DNA of 64,000 bases from Candidatus Peribacteria bacterium (GCA_943356465.1 CALREX010000005.1:1-64000), one strand, 5' to 3'. Counted from the stretch's first letter, positions 19,622 through 29,136 are shown. The notes: generated by a model from the sequence alone, not told the origin. A program made the numbers and translations.

Positions 19622-19891
19622 ATGCCAGTAATTCAGTCAGCAAAAAAGCAAATGCGTCAGAGTTTGAAGAAAAGAGCTCGAAATACTCCTGTGCGCACTG
19701 AGCTTAAATCAGTTTTCAAAAAAGCTCTTCTCCTTCTAAAGGATGGAAAAGTTGCAGAAGCTGAAAAGTTCATGACTAAGGCTTATTCTGTGATTGATAC
19801 TGCGGCAAAAAAGAACCTTATCCACAAGAACAACGCCGCAAGAAAGAAATCAAGATTGGCTAAGACTTTGGCTTTGGCAAAGGCAAAATAA
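19622..19891 (+). CDS. rpsT: 30S ribosomal protein S20
   Basis: MPVIQSAKKQMRQSLKKRARNTPVRTELKSVFKKA...IHKNNAARKKSRLAKTL. Confidence 0.95.
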   Translation: MPVIQSAKKQMRQSLKKRARNTPVRTELKSVFKKALLLLKDGKVAEAEKFMTKAYSVIDTAAKKNLIHKNNAARKKSRLAKTLALAKAK

Positions 19892-19907
19892 TTGAAGATT
19901 CATCGAA

Positions 19908-19946
19908 ATTTTGGTCATATATTTGTGGCCAAAATTTTTTGTTTTA
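19908..19946 (+). terminator. Hairpin plus T-tract after rpsT
   Basis: AAATTTTGGTCA-TATATT-TGTGGCCAAAATTTTTTG. Confidence 0.6.
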
Positions 19947-20006
19947 TTTTGAGAGTTTATTGTTTATAATGCGATTCAGTTTAGGCGATTTTGTTCGTTA
20001 ACATGT

Positions 20007-20347
20007 GGGTCTGTAGCTCAGCTGGTTAGAGCAGTCGGCTTAATGACGGCGTGGCTAAGGCGTATTTTGCGCTAAGCTTTGCGGTCTATGGGCTGCTTGA
20101 GAGGCAACTTTCAAGTATAACTTATCAAATTCGGTGAAACCTAAACTTGAGTCTTAAATGGACATAAGCATGGCAATACCGAGCCAAGTCTTCTGAAATA
20201 TCAGGAGGAAGGTGTAGAGACTAGACGGTAAGACCCCGCAGTGCGGGGAAAGGTATAGTCCAGATTACAAACCCGAAAGGGGTCACGAAAGTGATAGTGA
20301 AATGCATAACCGATTGGTCACAGGTTCAAGTCCTGTCAGACCCACCA
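20007..20347 (+). tRNA. tRNA with anticodon CAU, probably tRNA-Ile2(CAU), interrupted by a group I intron; CCA encoded
   Basis: Exons 20007-20040 and 20305-20347 give GGGTCTGTAGCTCAGCTGGTTAGAGCAGTCGGCT+CATAACCGATTGGTCACAGGTTCAAGTCCTGTCAGACCCACCA: 7-bp acceptor stem, GTCGG/CCGAT anticodon stem, 7-nt loop CTCATAA. Confidence 0.92.
20041..20304 (+). ncRNA. Group I intron (IC3-like, Azoarcus-type) in tRNA(CAU)
   Basis: AAATTCGGTGAAACCTAAAC (P4/P5), ATGGCAATACCGAGCCAAG, AAGGTGTAGAGACTAGACGG (P7/P3), AAAGGTATAGTCCAG (P7'), GNRA-capped hairpins near the 3' end; 5' exon ends in U, intron ends in G; no internal ORF. Confidence 0.92.
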
Positions 20348-20364
20348 AATTTATTTATCAATTT

Positions 20365-20589
20365 ATGAAACTTACAAAAGAAAAAATCATCATTGCGGTT
20401 TTGCTTGTGATTCTTATTTGGTTTTGTACAGCTATTGTTCGCCTAGAGAACTATCATTATGCTGTGCAGGTTGGATTTTGTCAGGAATATAGCAATTTAG
20501 ATTTAGTGAAGAAAGACGAATGTCTTAACAAAACAGAAACACGTACCAATTGGACGTGGCATTTACTTTATGGCCTTAAAATTTTTTAG
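20365..20589 (+). CDS. Hypothetical small single-TM protein; start corrected from 20302, which lies in the intron
   Basis: ATG at 20365 (MKLTKEKIIIAVLLVILIWFCTAIV...). Confidence 0.5.
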   Translation: MKLTKEKIIIAVLLVILIWFCTAIVRLENYHYAVQVGFCQEYSNLDLVKKDECLNKTETRTNWTWHLLYGLKIF

Positions 20590-20592
20590 AAT

Positions 20593-21084
20593 ATGGATAA
20601 GAGAAATGTAATTATTGGCCTATTAATACTCGCACTTGGACTGACACTCTTTTATACTTTTAATAAGGGAATAAGTTTTCCAAGTACTGCCACGATCCCT
20701 CCTAGCCAAGAATTAAAATCTGCATTTGATCAATCTTTTCAAGATTCTGCAATGGCAAACGTAGCGGAACTTTCTTGTTTCCCTACAAGTCGATTTGACT
20801 GTGATCAAGAATCATGCACTCCTGCTGCACCGGCTACTTATTATTTTGTTGATTACGGGACAAAAAGCGGTACTTATTTCAGGTGTGACGCTAATGGATG
20901 TGATCCATATCCTGTCACAGTAAATCCTTCTGGAGAGTTTACTCAATTTATGCCATCCCAAGGACAAGCCATGTTATTTAAAGTCGCCACTGGAGAGATC
21001 TTGGGCAACAAGGGTGAGTTTGTTGATATAACTACTACAGGCAGATCAAGTATAGTTTCGTTTGGGAAATGCACTGTCAGATAA
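20593..21084 (+). CDS. Hypothetical secreted/anchored Cys-containing protein
   Basis: N-terminal hydrophobic anchor, several Cys. Confidence 0.5.
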   Translation: MDKRNVIIGLLILALGLTLFYTFNKGISFPSTATIPPSQELKSAFDQSFQDSAMANVAELSCFPTSRFDCDQESCTPAAPATYYFVDYGTKSGTYFRCDANGCDPYPVTVNPSGEFTQFMPSQGQAMLFKVATGEILGNKGEFVDITTTGRSSIVSFGKCTVR

Positions 21085-21090
21085 TTACTT

Positions 21091-21342
21091 ATGGATACAA
21101 TTAAATTTTCAGAATACAAGCAAAAAATTATTGATGCGCTGAATGCTCGCATGCCTCAACTAGGCATTCACGAACAAATTATGCTTGTCGAAGGTTTTAT
21201 AAATCAGCCGCTACAAAATGAATTTACTGGTGGTCTTGTTATTGGCGGGCCAGCAATCCCCATGATTGCTGTCGTTGGTAATGATAGCGGGAGAATTTAT
21301 TACTTCGCATTAAAGGCTTTGATACCAGATATTAATTTTTAG
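21091..21342 (+). CDS. Hypothetical small protein
   Basis: ORF tightly spaced between neighbours. Confidence 0.5.
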   Translation: MDTIKFSEYKQKIIDALNARMPQLGIHEQIMLVEGFINQPLQNEFTGGLVIGGPAIPMIAVVGNDSGRIYYFALKALIPDINF

Positions 21343-21343
21343 T

Positions 21344-22024
21344 ATGGGGGAAAACGACAAACAGATATTAGAGACAGGGAAGAATGTTGCACAACAACAT
21401 GGCAATCTTGTTGTTAATGAGAATAAAAATGTTGTCATTAAAGAAGACGAGCAGGCTACATTTCTTTCAAAAGAAGAGGCGGAAAGAATGATAAAGGAGG
21501 CTACCGATAAAATTGATCAAAGAATAAGCCCAATTACAGATAAAATAGATAAATTTGAAGACCGATTGGTCACTGATAAATCGAGTTTAATGACCGTCTT
21601 CGGTATTTTTGCTTCGATAGTGACCTTTCTCTCTGTTGAAATTCAAATTTTTAAAAACGTCTGCGATGCATTCCGGCTTATTGGTTTTAGCTTGGGTTTG
21701 CTTGCGTCATTATTAGCCTTTGTTCTCGTTTTACATTGGATCGCAAACTTTTGGATAAACAAAGAAAAGGAAATAGAGATTCCTAAATGGCTGCTAAGTT
21801 CTATTACTTTAATATTTGTTTTAGGTGGCGTGTTTTTTTACTTTGGCAAAGATGAAGTTTCATGTAAGGAAAGTCTAATTTTCGAGCGTTACAGTAATGA
21901 TTCCAATCAGAGACAGGTTGATTTTGAAAAACAGTTCAGCGATAGAATAAAGAAAGTGGAGGATGAGTTAAAACTCCAAATAGATACTTTTGACAAGCAA
22001 ATCAAAGCGATCCCTAAACAATAA
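21344..22024 (+). CDS. Hypothetical coiled-coil membrane protein (3-4 TM)
   Basis: Coiled-coil N-terminus, central TMs, coiled-coil C-terminus. Confidence 0.55.
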   Translation: MGENDKQILETGKNVAQQHGNLVVNENKNVVIKEDEQATFLSKEEAERMIKEATDKIDQRISPITDKIDKFEDRLVTDKSSLMTVFGIFASIVTFLSVEIQIFKNVCDAFRLIGFSLGLLASLLAFVLVLHWIANFWINKEKEIEIPKWLLSSITLIFVLGGVFFYFGKDEVSCKESLIFERYSNDSNQRQVDFEKQFSDRIKKVEDELKLQIDTFDKQIKAIPKQ

Positions 22025-22140
22025 AGTGTATGGACAAATTGTCACGGTTTTAACTCTCCATTATCTTTTGACTAGTGGTTTGAATTCTATCCCTTTGGTT
22101 AACGGTTCAATCTGTATTAATGAGCCACAACCAAAAAAAA

Positions 22141-22509
22141 TCACACATCCAAACTATACCCCGGATTGTGGATTTCGGCGTGGCAGTTGTTGCAGACGAG
22201 GATGCATTTTTTTAGTTCGTTTTGGATGTAGGCGAATTTGCGATTCGATAAGGATCTTACGTCTAGTTTGAAATCTTTCTTTTTTGGATCTTGGTGATGA
22301 AATGATAGCGCTGACATGTTCTTTTTGTAGCCACATTTTGAACATTTGCCTCCGAACATTTGAACAATCTCTATCTTTCGTTGGATACCCCTTTTCTTTT
22401 GCGCAGGATAACTTTGATGCATTTTATTTTTGCATGACATGCTGCAATATAGCGTTTGCCTTCCTTCTAATTTTTTACCGCAAATTTTGCAGGTTATGAT
22501 CTTTTTCAT
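22141..22509 (-). CDS. HNH-type zinc-finger endonuclease-like protein
   Basis: Two N-terminal zinc-ribbon-type Cys pairs, then CSKCG...LSFHHQDP...CILVCNNCHAEIH HNH signature. Confidence 0.8.
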   Translation of the reverse strand: MKKIITCKICGKKLEGRQTLYCSMSCKNKMHQSYPAQKKRGIQRKIEIVQMFGGKCSKCGYKKNMSALSFHHQDPKKKDFKLDVRSLSNRKFAYIQNELKKCILVCNNCHAEIHNPGYSLDV

Positions 22510-22536
22510 AACTGCATTATAATTAATTATCAGAAT

Positions 22537-23679
22537 TTACTCAACACAAACTCCCCTTCCCGTATTTATTACCAAAATTCTTTTTTCTGGATTTATTGTG
22601 CCGGCTTTGAATTTTTGTATGTATAAGGCAAGGCCTGCGACTGAAGATGGTTCGCATGTGACACCTTCCTGTCTTAAAATGCTGTAAGCTTCGGAGATTT
22701 CCGCTTCGCTGATATTGTAAATTTCTGTGCCTCTTCCTGAGAATCCAAATTTTGAGATAGCTGCCATGTCATCATCTTTGAAAATCAAAAATGGCTTAAA
22801 TCCTCCATGTAATTTGTCTGCCTGGCTTGGATAACACAGCGGCTCTGCGCACAAAAGATCGATTTTCATTATTTCCCGTGGATCTATTTCTTTTGAAAGT
22901 CTTGGGTCTCTTGGATTTCCGTATAAATAATCCATTACTATTTTCTTTTGCCAGTACAAATAACAAGCACTTAATCTTCCTGAGCCAAATGGCATAAAAA
23001 TCTGATCCGGTTTTTGATTGAAGGACTCGAAAACATGCCAATCATAGAAGACAACTTCAGGCGAAAAAAGCCTTGTTGATGTTATGTCTGTGCCATTTCT
23101 ATTGTTGCTTACTTCTCTTATTTCATATGGCGTAAGCTCTTTTGCACCTAAATCCACTTCATAAATGTCTGCATGTAGAGATTGAAGCTGCGCCAATATT
23201 TTTGGATGTGTATTTTTGTCCACTACCATTTTCACAGGTGGAAGGTTGAATTTTCGAAATGATTGTGCTAGTGCCCGCCCTTCATTTCCGGCGGTAATTA
23301 CGGTAAAACGTGGAACTTTGATTCGTGAGACTTCAGCTGTAGAGATCTCCCCACTTCCATGTCTCAAAAGCATCATACGTGCAAAATCCCTATAAAGCGT
23401 TGTTACTTCCCATGAAGCTCTGTCTTTGATAGTTCCTGTCGGATTCACGGATTCATCTTTTAATAAAATTTTTCCGTATCCGTATTTTGATAAATCAATT
23501 TCACGCACAGGTGTTTCCATCCATTCACGAGCGGTTGGATCGTTCTCGGAAAATAGCGGAATACCATCCGCCCACTCTTCCAACAATCTAAAATCGAGAG
23601 TTTCCTGAAATGGAAGTTCTCGTGATGCTAATAACAATTTTCTTAGACCGACCGGCAGTTGTTGTTCTATACTTTCCAT
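22537..23679 (-). CDS. PLP-dependent enzyme, threonine synthase-like fold type II
   Basis: KDESVNPTGTIKDRASWEVT (PLP Lys), FTVITAGNEGRALAQ, C-terminal INTGRG. Confidence 0.75.
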   Translation of the reverse strand: MESIEQQLPVGLRKLLLASRELPFQETLDFRLLEEWADGIPLFSENDPTAREWMETPVREIDLSKYGYGKILLKDESVNPTGTIKDRASWEVTTLYRDFARMMLLRHGSGEISTAEVSRIKVPRFTVITAGNEGRALAQSFRKFNLPPVKMVVDKNTHPKILAQLQSLHADIYEVDLGAKELTPYEIREVSNNRNGTDITSTRLFSPEVVFYDWHVFESFNQKPDQIFMPFGSGRLSACYLYWQKKIVMDYLYGNPRDPRLSKEIDPREIMKIDLLCAEPLCYPSQADKLHGGFKPFLIFKDDDMAAISKFGFSGRGTEIYNISEAEISEAYSILRQEGVTCEPSSVAGLALYIQKFKAGTINPEKRILVINTGRGVCVE

Positions 23680-23682
23680 TTT

Positions 23683-23988
23683 CTACGCTTTTAGTTCTTG
23701 TATGACTCTTGATGCCATTGCATTCCTTGTGAGCTGTAAAACCCCAAATTCAGCATCAAATGCTACGTAGCGTGCAAGTGCTGTTTTGATTCCCTGACTT
23801 GGATTTGTTAGACCAATCGCCTCTGCTAAAACTATTTCAGGCTGTTTGTCTCCAGTTGCCACTGAAACATTGTCTCTTACATGTATTATCGCTTTTTTAC
23901 AATCTGGATGTTTCAATCCCAGCCCTGTATCCCAGCTATCTAATTCTACACCATCTATAAAACTTCCGTATCCTTGTGCTTCGCTCAT
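23683..23988 (-). CDS. Hypothetical protein, apparent operon partner of the PLP enzyme
   Basis: ORF ends 3 bp before the PLP-enzyme start codon. Confidence 0.5.
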   Translation of the reverse strand: MSEAQGYGSFIDGVELDSWDTGLGLKHPDCKKAIIHVRDNVSVATGDKQPEIVLAEAIGLTNPSQGIKTALARYVAFDAEFGVLQLTRNAMASRVIQELKA

Positions 23989-24077
23989 ATAAAGTTGATT
24001 AAATTTTAGGCTGTCATTATGCGCCTATCCTCGATTATGTCAATCGTTTCGGCGCACCGGTTTATATAACTATTTAG

Positions 24078-24120
24078 AAAAGCCCTCCTGAAATAGAAGG
24101 GCTTTTAAAATAGTTTTTAT
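24078..24120. terminator. Hairpin terminator
   Basis: AAAAGCCCT-CCTGAAATAGA-AGGGCTTTT with flanking A/T tracts. Confidence 0.7.
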
Positions 24121-24130
24121 TAAAATCTAT

Positions 24131-24355
24131 TTAGCAATTGCTATTGCATGGGCAAAATTTGTGTAGGCCCCAAACGATCAGGATTACAGGCCAATATTTT
24201 GCAAATGTAATGTCAGGAACATATCCCAAAGTTCCGAGCAAAAATGCAACTCCGAATAGGACTAGCATTACTCCTTTACATTTGTGAGAACCGCAATGTC
24301 CTGCACCGCAGGATTGTCCTCCACCTGAACCGCAACATTCGTTGTTTTTCATCAT
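24131..24355 (-). CDS. Small Cys/Gly-rich two-TM protein (LiaI/LiaF-TM or DUF5668-like)
   Basis: GVMLVLFGVAFLLGTLGYVPDITFAKYWPVILIVWGLHKF flanked by Cys-rich ends. Confidence 0.6.
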   Translation of the reverse strand: MMKNNECCGSGGGQSCGAGHCGSHKCKGVMLVLFGVAFLLGTLGYVPDITFAKYWPVILIVWGLHKFCPCNSNC

Positions 24356-24385
24356 ATAAATATGATTAAGAAATAATAAATTTTG

Positions 24386-25321
24386 TTATAAGAATTGTTT
24401 TATAGTTTTGACGCTCTTTCCAAGATTTGATTTTTCCTTTGCGTTTAGCGGAACTTTTATGATTTTTTCGATTCCGTTTTGGCCTAAAACACATGGGACG
24501 CTTAAGCAAACATCATTATATCCATAATAATCTTTTAATGGAACTGAAAGTGGAAAAACTTTGTGCTGATCTTGAAAAATCGCATCTGTAATTTCTCGGA
24601 TTGCTGTGGCTATCGAATAACAAGTATATCCCTGATCATTGATAATTCTATATGCGGCTTTGCGAGTTTCCTCGTAGCATTTTTCGGCTTCCTTTTGGGA
24701 AAATCCTTCAAAATCTTTTAGAGGTTTCCCGAGTACATTTGCTGAGCTATAAACCGGAAATGATGTATCTCCGTGCTCTCCCAAAACATACGCATCTATT
24801 GAATTTGGATGAAGTCTGATTTTCTTTGAAATGTGGAATTGAAGCCTTGAACTGTCCAATAAAGTGCCTGATCCGAAAACTCTTCCTGCTGGAAATTTTG
24901 AAAGTTTTATCGCGTGATATGTGAGTATATCAACAGGATTTGAGACTATGAGAAGTATTGCATCCGGAGCTGCTTTTGCGATTTTTGGAATAATATTTTT
25001 GAAGATTTCTTTATTTGCTTTTACGAGATCTAGTCTTGTTTCGCCTTTTTCCTGGCGTTTTCCTGCCGTTATCACTATGAGTTTTGAGCCTGCCACTTCT
25101 GCAAAATCATCGCTTGCCGTGATTTGCATGTTCGGAGTAAATGGAAGCGCATGTTCCAAATCGAGCATTAAGCCCTGCGCTCTTTTTTTATCCATGTCTA
25201 TTATTGTCAACTCTGTGACCGTTCCTGAAAGCAAATATGCGTAAGCCGTTGTTGCTCCGACGCTGCCGCAACCGATGATTGAAACCTTGAAAGCACAAGT
25301 AGTTTTATTTGTGTGAGCCAT
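24386..25321 (-). CDS. ldh: L-lactate dehydrogenase
   Basis: VSIIGCGSVGATTAYAYL, ITAGKRQEKGETRLDL, VSNPVDILTY, LGEHGDTSFPVYS. Confidence 0.93.
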   Translation of the reverse strand: MAHTNKTTCAFKVSIIGCGSVGATTAYAYLLSGTVTELTIIDMDKKRAQGLMLDLEHALPFTPNMQITASDDFAEVAGSKLIVITAGKRQEKGETRLDLVKANKEIFKNIIPKIAKAAPDAILLIVSNPVDILTYHAIKLSKFPAGRVFGSGTLLDSSRLQFHISKKIRLHPNSIDAYVLGEHGDTSFPVYSSANVLGKPLKDFEGFSQKEAEKCYEETRKAAYRIINDQGYTCYSIATAIREITDAIFQDQHKVFPLSVPLKDYYGYNDVCLSVPCVLGQNGIEKIIKVPLNAKEKSNLGKSVKTIKQFL

Positions 25322-25366
25322 TTTTTTATTAAGGATGAGGTTCCTCTTGTTCTTTATATTATCATT

Positions 25367-26629
25367 TTATAAAAATTTTGCAATTTCTTTGATAAGCTCG
25401 TCTATATTTGATTTTTCCACAGCTGAGACAAAAACAGGATGAAGTTTTTTGTATTTTTCTTTTATTTCATGAAGTGGTTCTTTTGGAATTTTTATAGCTT
25501 TTGCTTTTTCTCTTGCTGCCTTTTCTTTCTCTTCCCAGCCTAGTTCTTTTGGTGCAATTTTGCCTGCTCTTACTATTCCTTTGTATTCATTTTCCTTTGG
25601 CTCTTGAGGAATTTTCCTTACGCCTAAATCTATTTTGTTGAATACATAAATTTTTGGCCTATTTCCTACTCCAATTTGATGCAAAATATCTTCAACAACT
25701 TCTATTTTTTTATGTATTTGAGGATCTGTTACGTCTATCACGTGAAGAATTATGTCAGCCTCTACAGTCTCAGCCAGCGTTGATTTGAAGGCTTGTATAA
25801 GCGATGGCGGCAAATCCTGAATGAATCCTATTGTGTCGGAAATCAGTAATTCCTGTCCTCTTGTATATTTTCCTTCTTCTTCATTTTTTGGCTTTATATA
25901 GAGTTTCCCTACTCTTGTGCTTAGCGTGGCGAAAAGCTGATCGGCGACATATGCTCCTTTGTTTGTCATCGCATTTAAGAGTGAACTTTTTCCAGCGTTC
26001 GTGTATCCGACAATAGCCGCTGTTTTCAAATTTTGACGTTTTCTGTGATCGCGGTGAAGTTTTCTGATTTTTTCGTATTGTTCAAGTTTTTGCAAAATAT
26101 TTTGTTCGCGTTTTCGCAAGTGACGCTTCATTATCTCAATATTTGATTCTCCCTGTCCCGAGCGCACGCCGACCCTTCCTTCTTGCCTCATGAGATCAAG
26201 TCCCATTCCAAAAATTCTTGGCCCCATGTGAGAAATGCTAGCTAATTCTATTTGAAGTTTTGCTTCACTTGTTTTTGCATGTTTATCAAAAATTTTCAAA
26301 ATCAAATCTATTCTGTCCCAGACTTTCATCCCTGTTTTTTCAAGACGTTTTTCAATAGAATAACTTTGTCTAGGCTTTAATATATTGTTTACTATTATAA
26401 CTTCTACTGATTTTTCTTTTCCTATCTCTATGATTTCATCAAGTTTTCCTTTTCCGATATATGTTTCGTAATCCGGAATTCCACGTTTTTGTATAGCCTT
26501 TACCACAACAACCCCGCCAAATGTATTTGTTAAACTTTCCAATTCCTCCATACGGCTTTGAGCTTCGTATGTTGTAGTGTCAGGAGTTATGACATCTATC
26601 AAAATAGCTTTCAGTTTTTGATTTTGCAT
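25367..26629 (-). CDS. hflX: GTPase HflX
   Basis: VVVKAIQKRGIPDYETYIGKGKLDEI, VGYTNAGKSSLLNAMT, LISDTIGFIQDLPPSLIQAFKSTL. Confidence 0.96.
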   Translation of the reverse strand: MQNQKLKAILIDVITPDTTTYEAQSRMEELESLTNTFGGVVVVKAIQKRGIPDYETYIGKGKLDEIIEIGKEKSVEVIIVNNILKPRQSYSIEKRLEKTGMKVWDRIDLILKIFDKHAKTSEAKLQIELASISHMGPRIFGMGLDLMRQEGRVGVRSGQGESNIEIMKRHLRKREQNILQKLEQYEKIRKLHRDHRKRQNLKTAAIVGYTNAGKSSLLNAMTNKGAYVADQLFATLSTRVGKLYIKPKNEEEGKYTRGQELLISDTIGFIQDLPPSLIQAFKSTLAETVEADIILHVIDVTDPQIHKKIEVVEDILHQIGVGNRPKIYVFNKIDLGVRKIPQEPKENEYKGIVRAGKIAPKELGWEEKEKAAREKAKAIKIPKEPLHEIKEKYKKLHPVFVSAVEKSNIDELIKEIAKFL

Positions 26630-26702
26630 TTTATTAATATATTGACTTTTTTAAAAAATACTTTATAGTCTTTTTCTATTATATTTTAAACTATTTTATT
26701 AA

Positions 26703-27188
26703 ATGGGTATAGGTAGCCTTGGAAATCGTCTTACTAATAGAGCACCTCAGTTTCCTGTAGTGCCATCAAGAGATGCTTTACCGACAGTTGTCGATGGTAG
26801 TGTTTTTGATAGATTATATACGCATGTGAGGGAAAATACTTTAGTAAGCGGTATTTGTGCAATTGATCATGATGGTGTACGTTTTGAACGAAGAGATGCT
26901 CAAGTTTCAATAAAAGCTCCATCTGACAAGAATGACGTTTTGAACGTTTGCGTACGTGTCAGTAGCCTTGTAAGTCTTGTATTTGATATTGGAAATGACG
27001 GTCTTGTATCTAGAAGAATGCGTATTCAAAAAAAGCATGGAGAAAGAAGTACTGTTGGTTATGTTCGAAGAGAGGAGGCTTTAGCCATTCTAAAGGATAT
27101 AGCTAGAGGGCTTAGAGTAACTAGCCCCACTTTTGATGAATCTGCGGAAGACAATGCTGAAAATCTTGAGGTTGAAGGAGCCATGTAG
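26703..27188 (+). CDS. Hypothetical protein
   Basis: ORF with clean start, divergent from hflX. Confidence 0.5.
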   Translation: MGIGSLGNRLTNRAPQFPVVPSRDALPTVVDGSVFDRLYTHVRENTLVSGICAIDHDGVRFERRDAQVSIKAPSDKNDVLNVCVRVSSLVSLVFDIGNDGLVSRRMRIQKKHGERSTVGYVRREEALAILKDIARGLRVTSPTFDESAEDNAENLEVEGAM

Positions 27189-27230
27189 TTTTGCATTTTG
27201 ATCTGCATATAGTTGTGATAAAATCGGCGC

Positions 27231-29084
27231 ATGAAGAATTTTTCTTTTTATGCGCTGTGTTTTATTTTACTTGTGACGCTTTTTAATCCTGTATTTAATA
27301 AATACGACTATGGTGCAGGATTTCCGATGCTTTTACTATTTGGAGTTTTGCTCTTGCCTATGGCTGTTTGTGAACTTCGCAAGAAGCGTGAATGGAATCT
27401 GCACGAAGTTTTATTTTTGGGAATTTTTTGTGTTTTCGTGATTGTTTCTTTTGTATTTTCGCAGACAAAGAATTTTGGGTTTAGCGAAGTTTTAGCTTAC
27501 TTGAGCGCTGTCTTACTATATTTAATTTACTCTAATATTAAGATTGGATTTAGTGAAAAATTTTTGAAAATTGTTATGTGGTTTTCTGTTTTTGCCGTTT
27601 TGCTTGGATATATATTTTATTTTACGAGAGCGGAAGTCAGAATGTTTGGACCTTTCTTCAATATTCTTGATCATTCCAATGTTTGGCCAAATGCATTTGC
27701 TCTGTTTTTGCTTTTGACATGGCCCCTTGTTGTAATTGTGAACAAAAAAATTGATCTGAAGTTTGCTGCATTGTGTGGATTTATTCTTTCAGGACTTTTG
27801 CTCACTTTTTCAAGAGGAGCTTTACTTGCTTTTGGCGGACAAATTGTACTTTTGTTTGTTTATTATTTCAAAAGAATCGAGTTTAAAAAAGTCCCATACT
27901 GTCTGCTTGCAGGAGTTTTCGCTGTTGGACTTTTCTTCGGAGCAAATTATGTCAGATCGCTTAAAAATGAGGTAATCAATGTTGAAAACAGGCTTGAGTT
28001 TAAAACAGCTGATAGCTCTACTTCAGTAACAGAAAGAATTGATTTTTTGAAAGGTGCGATCACACTTATTCAAGAAAAGCCACTTTTTGGCTTTGGGCCT
28101 TTTAGTTTCAGAGATGCATATAATTCAATTCAAAAGACTTTTTTGGCAAATGCCGATCATCCACATAATATTTTCTTGAAGATCGGTCTTGAAAATGGAC
28201 TTATTGCGTTATTTGGATTTGTTGGATTTTTGGTGACATTGTTTATTGTTTTTGTGAAGAGATTTTTTGGGAAAGATAGGGGCAACATGAGTATTTCCAA
28301 AAGAGATGTTTTATTTGCAATTTTTGTTTCAGTACTTGGTGGATTTGCGCATAATCTTATAGATTACAATTTTAATTTTCTGCAAAATTTGATTTTGCTG
28401 TTTTTGTTTATGGCTTTTATTCGCAGTATGCTGATAAAAAAAGAGTCTTTTAGTCCCAATTCTTATAAATTTTTGTTGGTTTCATTTGCAGTAATTATTT
28501 GTTTCATTTCACTATATGAAGGCTCTGTTCTTGCTATTCACAGATTATATAATTCTGAGGCACTTCAATATTCTCTTTTTCCGAGAAATTATTTTTTGAC
28601 TTCCGGTGACGAAGCTCTACAAAAAAAGGATTTCAAGAGTGCAATGATTTTTATAGACAAAGAACTTACTCTCAATCCTCTTGATGGACAGGCTTATTAT
28701 TTGAAAGGAGTTCTTTATTGTAACAAAAAAAATCCCGATGCTGATTTGGCTTTGTGCAGAGAAAATTTCAGAAAAGCAATAAATGTAAATCCTATGAATG
28801 ATTTTATTTATTACAGAGATTTTATAAGAACTCTTGATCCAAGTAATATAAGTAGCAGTGATGTAGCAATAGTTCATAAAGCGGGAGAATTGATTATGAT
28901 GTATTTTGATATGGTCGATAAAAATGTGCATTTTACTGGATATACTCTAAATGTTGAAGCTGCTGCAGAAACTGTGTATTGGCTTTTGCCGTATTTGAGA
29001 CCTCCGTATGATAATGTGTTTAAAACTTTGCGTGATAATATGCTGAAGACTGCGGAGAAACTGAGGGAGGAAAAGAAATATTAA
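27231..29084 (+). CDS. O-antigen ligase/Wzy-like polytopic membrane protein with C-terminal TPR-like region
   Basis: Many TMs; LLTFSRGALLAFGG, KPLFGFGPFSFRDAY, ADHPHNIFLKIGLENGLIAL; C-terminal helical repeats. Confidence 0.8.
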   Translation: MKNFSFYALCFILLVTLFNPVFNKYDYGAGFPMLLLFGVLLLPMAVCELRKKREWNLHEVLFLGIFCVFVIVSFVFSQTKNFGFSEVLAYLSAVLLYLIYSNIKIGFSEKFLKIVMWFSVFAVLLGYIFYFTRAEVRMFGPFFNILDHSNVWPNAFALFLLLTWPLVVIVNKKIDLKFAALCGFILSGLLLTFSRGALLAFGGQIVLLFVYYFKRIEFKKVPYCLLAGVFAVGLFFGANYVRSLKNEVINVENRLEFKTADSSTSVTERIDFLKGAITLIQEKPLFGFGPFSFRDAYNSIQKTFLANADHPHNIFLKIGLENGLIALFGFVGFLVTLFIVFVKRFFGKDRGNMSISKRDVLFAIFVSVLGGFAHNLIDYNFNFLQNLILLFLFMAFIRSMLIKKESFSPNSYKFLLVSFAVIICFISLYEGSVLAIHRLYNSEALQYSLFPRNYFLTSGDEALQKKDFKSAMIFIDKELTLNPLDGQAYYLKGVLYCNKKNPDADLALCRENFRKAINVNPMNDFIYYRDFIRTLDPSNISSSDVAIVHKAGELIMMYFDMVDKNVHFTGYTLNVEAAAETVYWLLPYLRPPYDNVFKTLRDNMLKTAEKLREEKKY

Positions 29085-29136
29085 AAAACTTATGTTTGTG
29101 TTATTATGTTTTTGAAAATTCCTTAAAAAAATTATC

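Noticed and set aside
20031-20060. Interpretation as tRNA-Leu(UAA) because CTTAA follows the anticodon stem
   Set aside because: No long variable arm is present, and the intron boundaries (5' exon U, terminal G) give loop CTCATAA, anticodon CAU.
20302-20364. ORF-track start at 20302
   Set aside because: It falls in the intron and tRNA 3' exon; ATG at 20365 is the plausible start.
22101-22140. Possible degenerate copy of the tRNA 3' end (GGTTCAATCTG...GCCACAACCAAA) marking an att site
   Set aside because: Similarity is too short and gapped to support a direct repeat.
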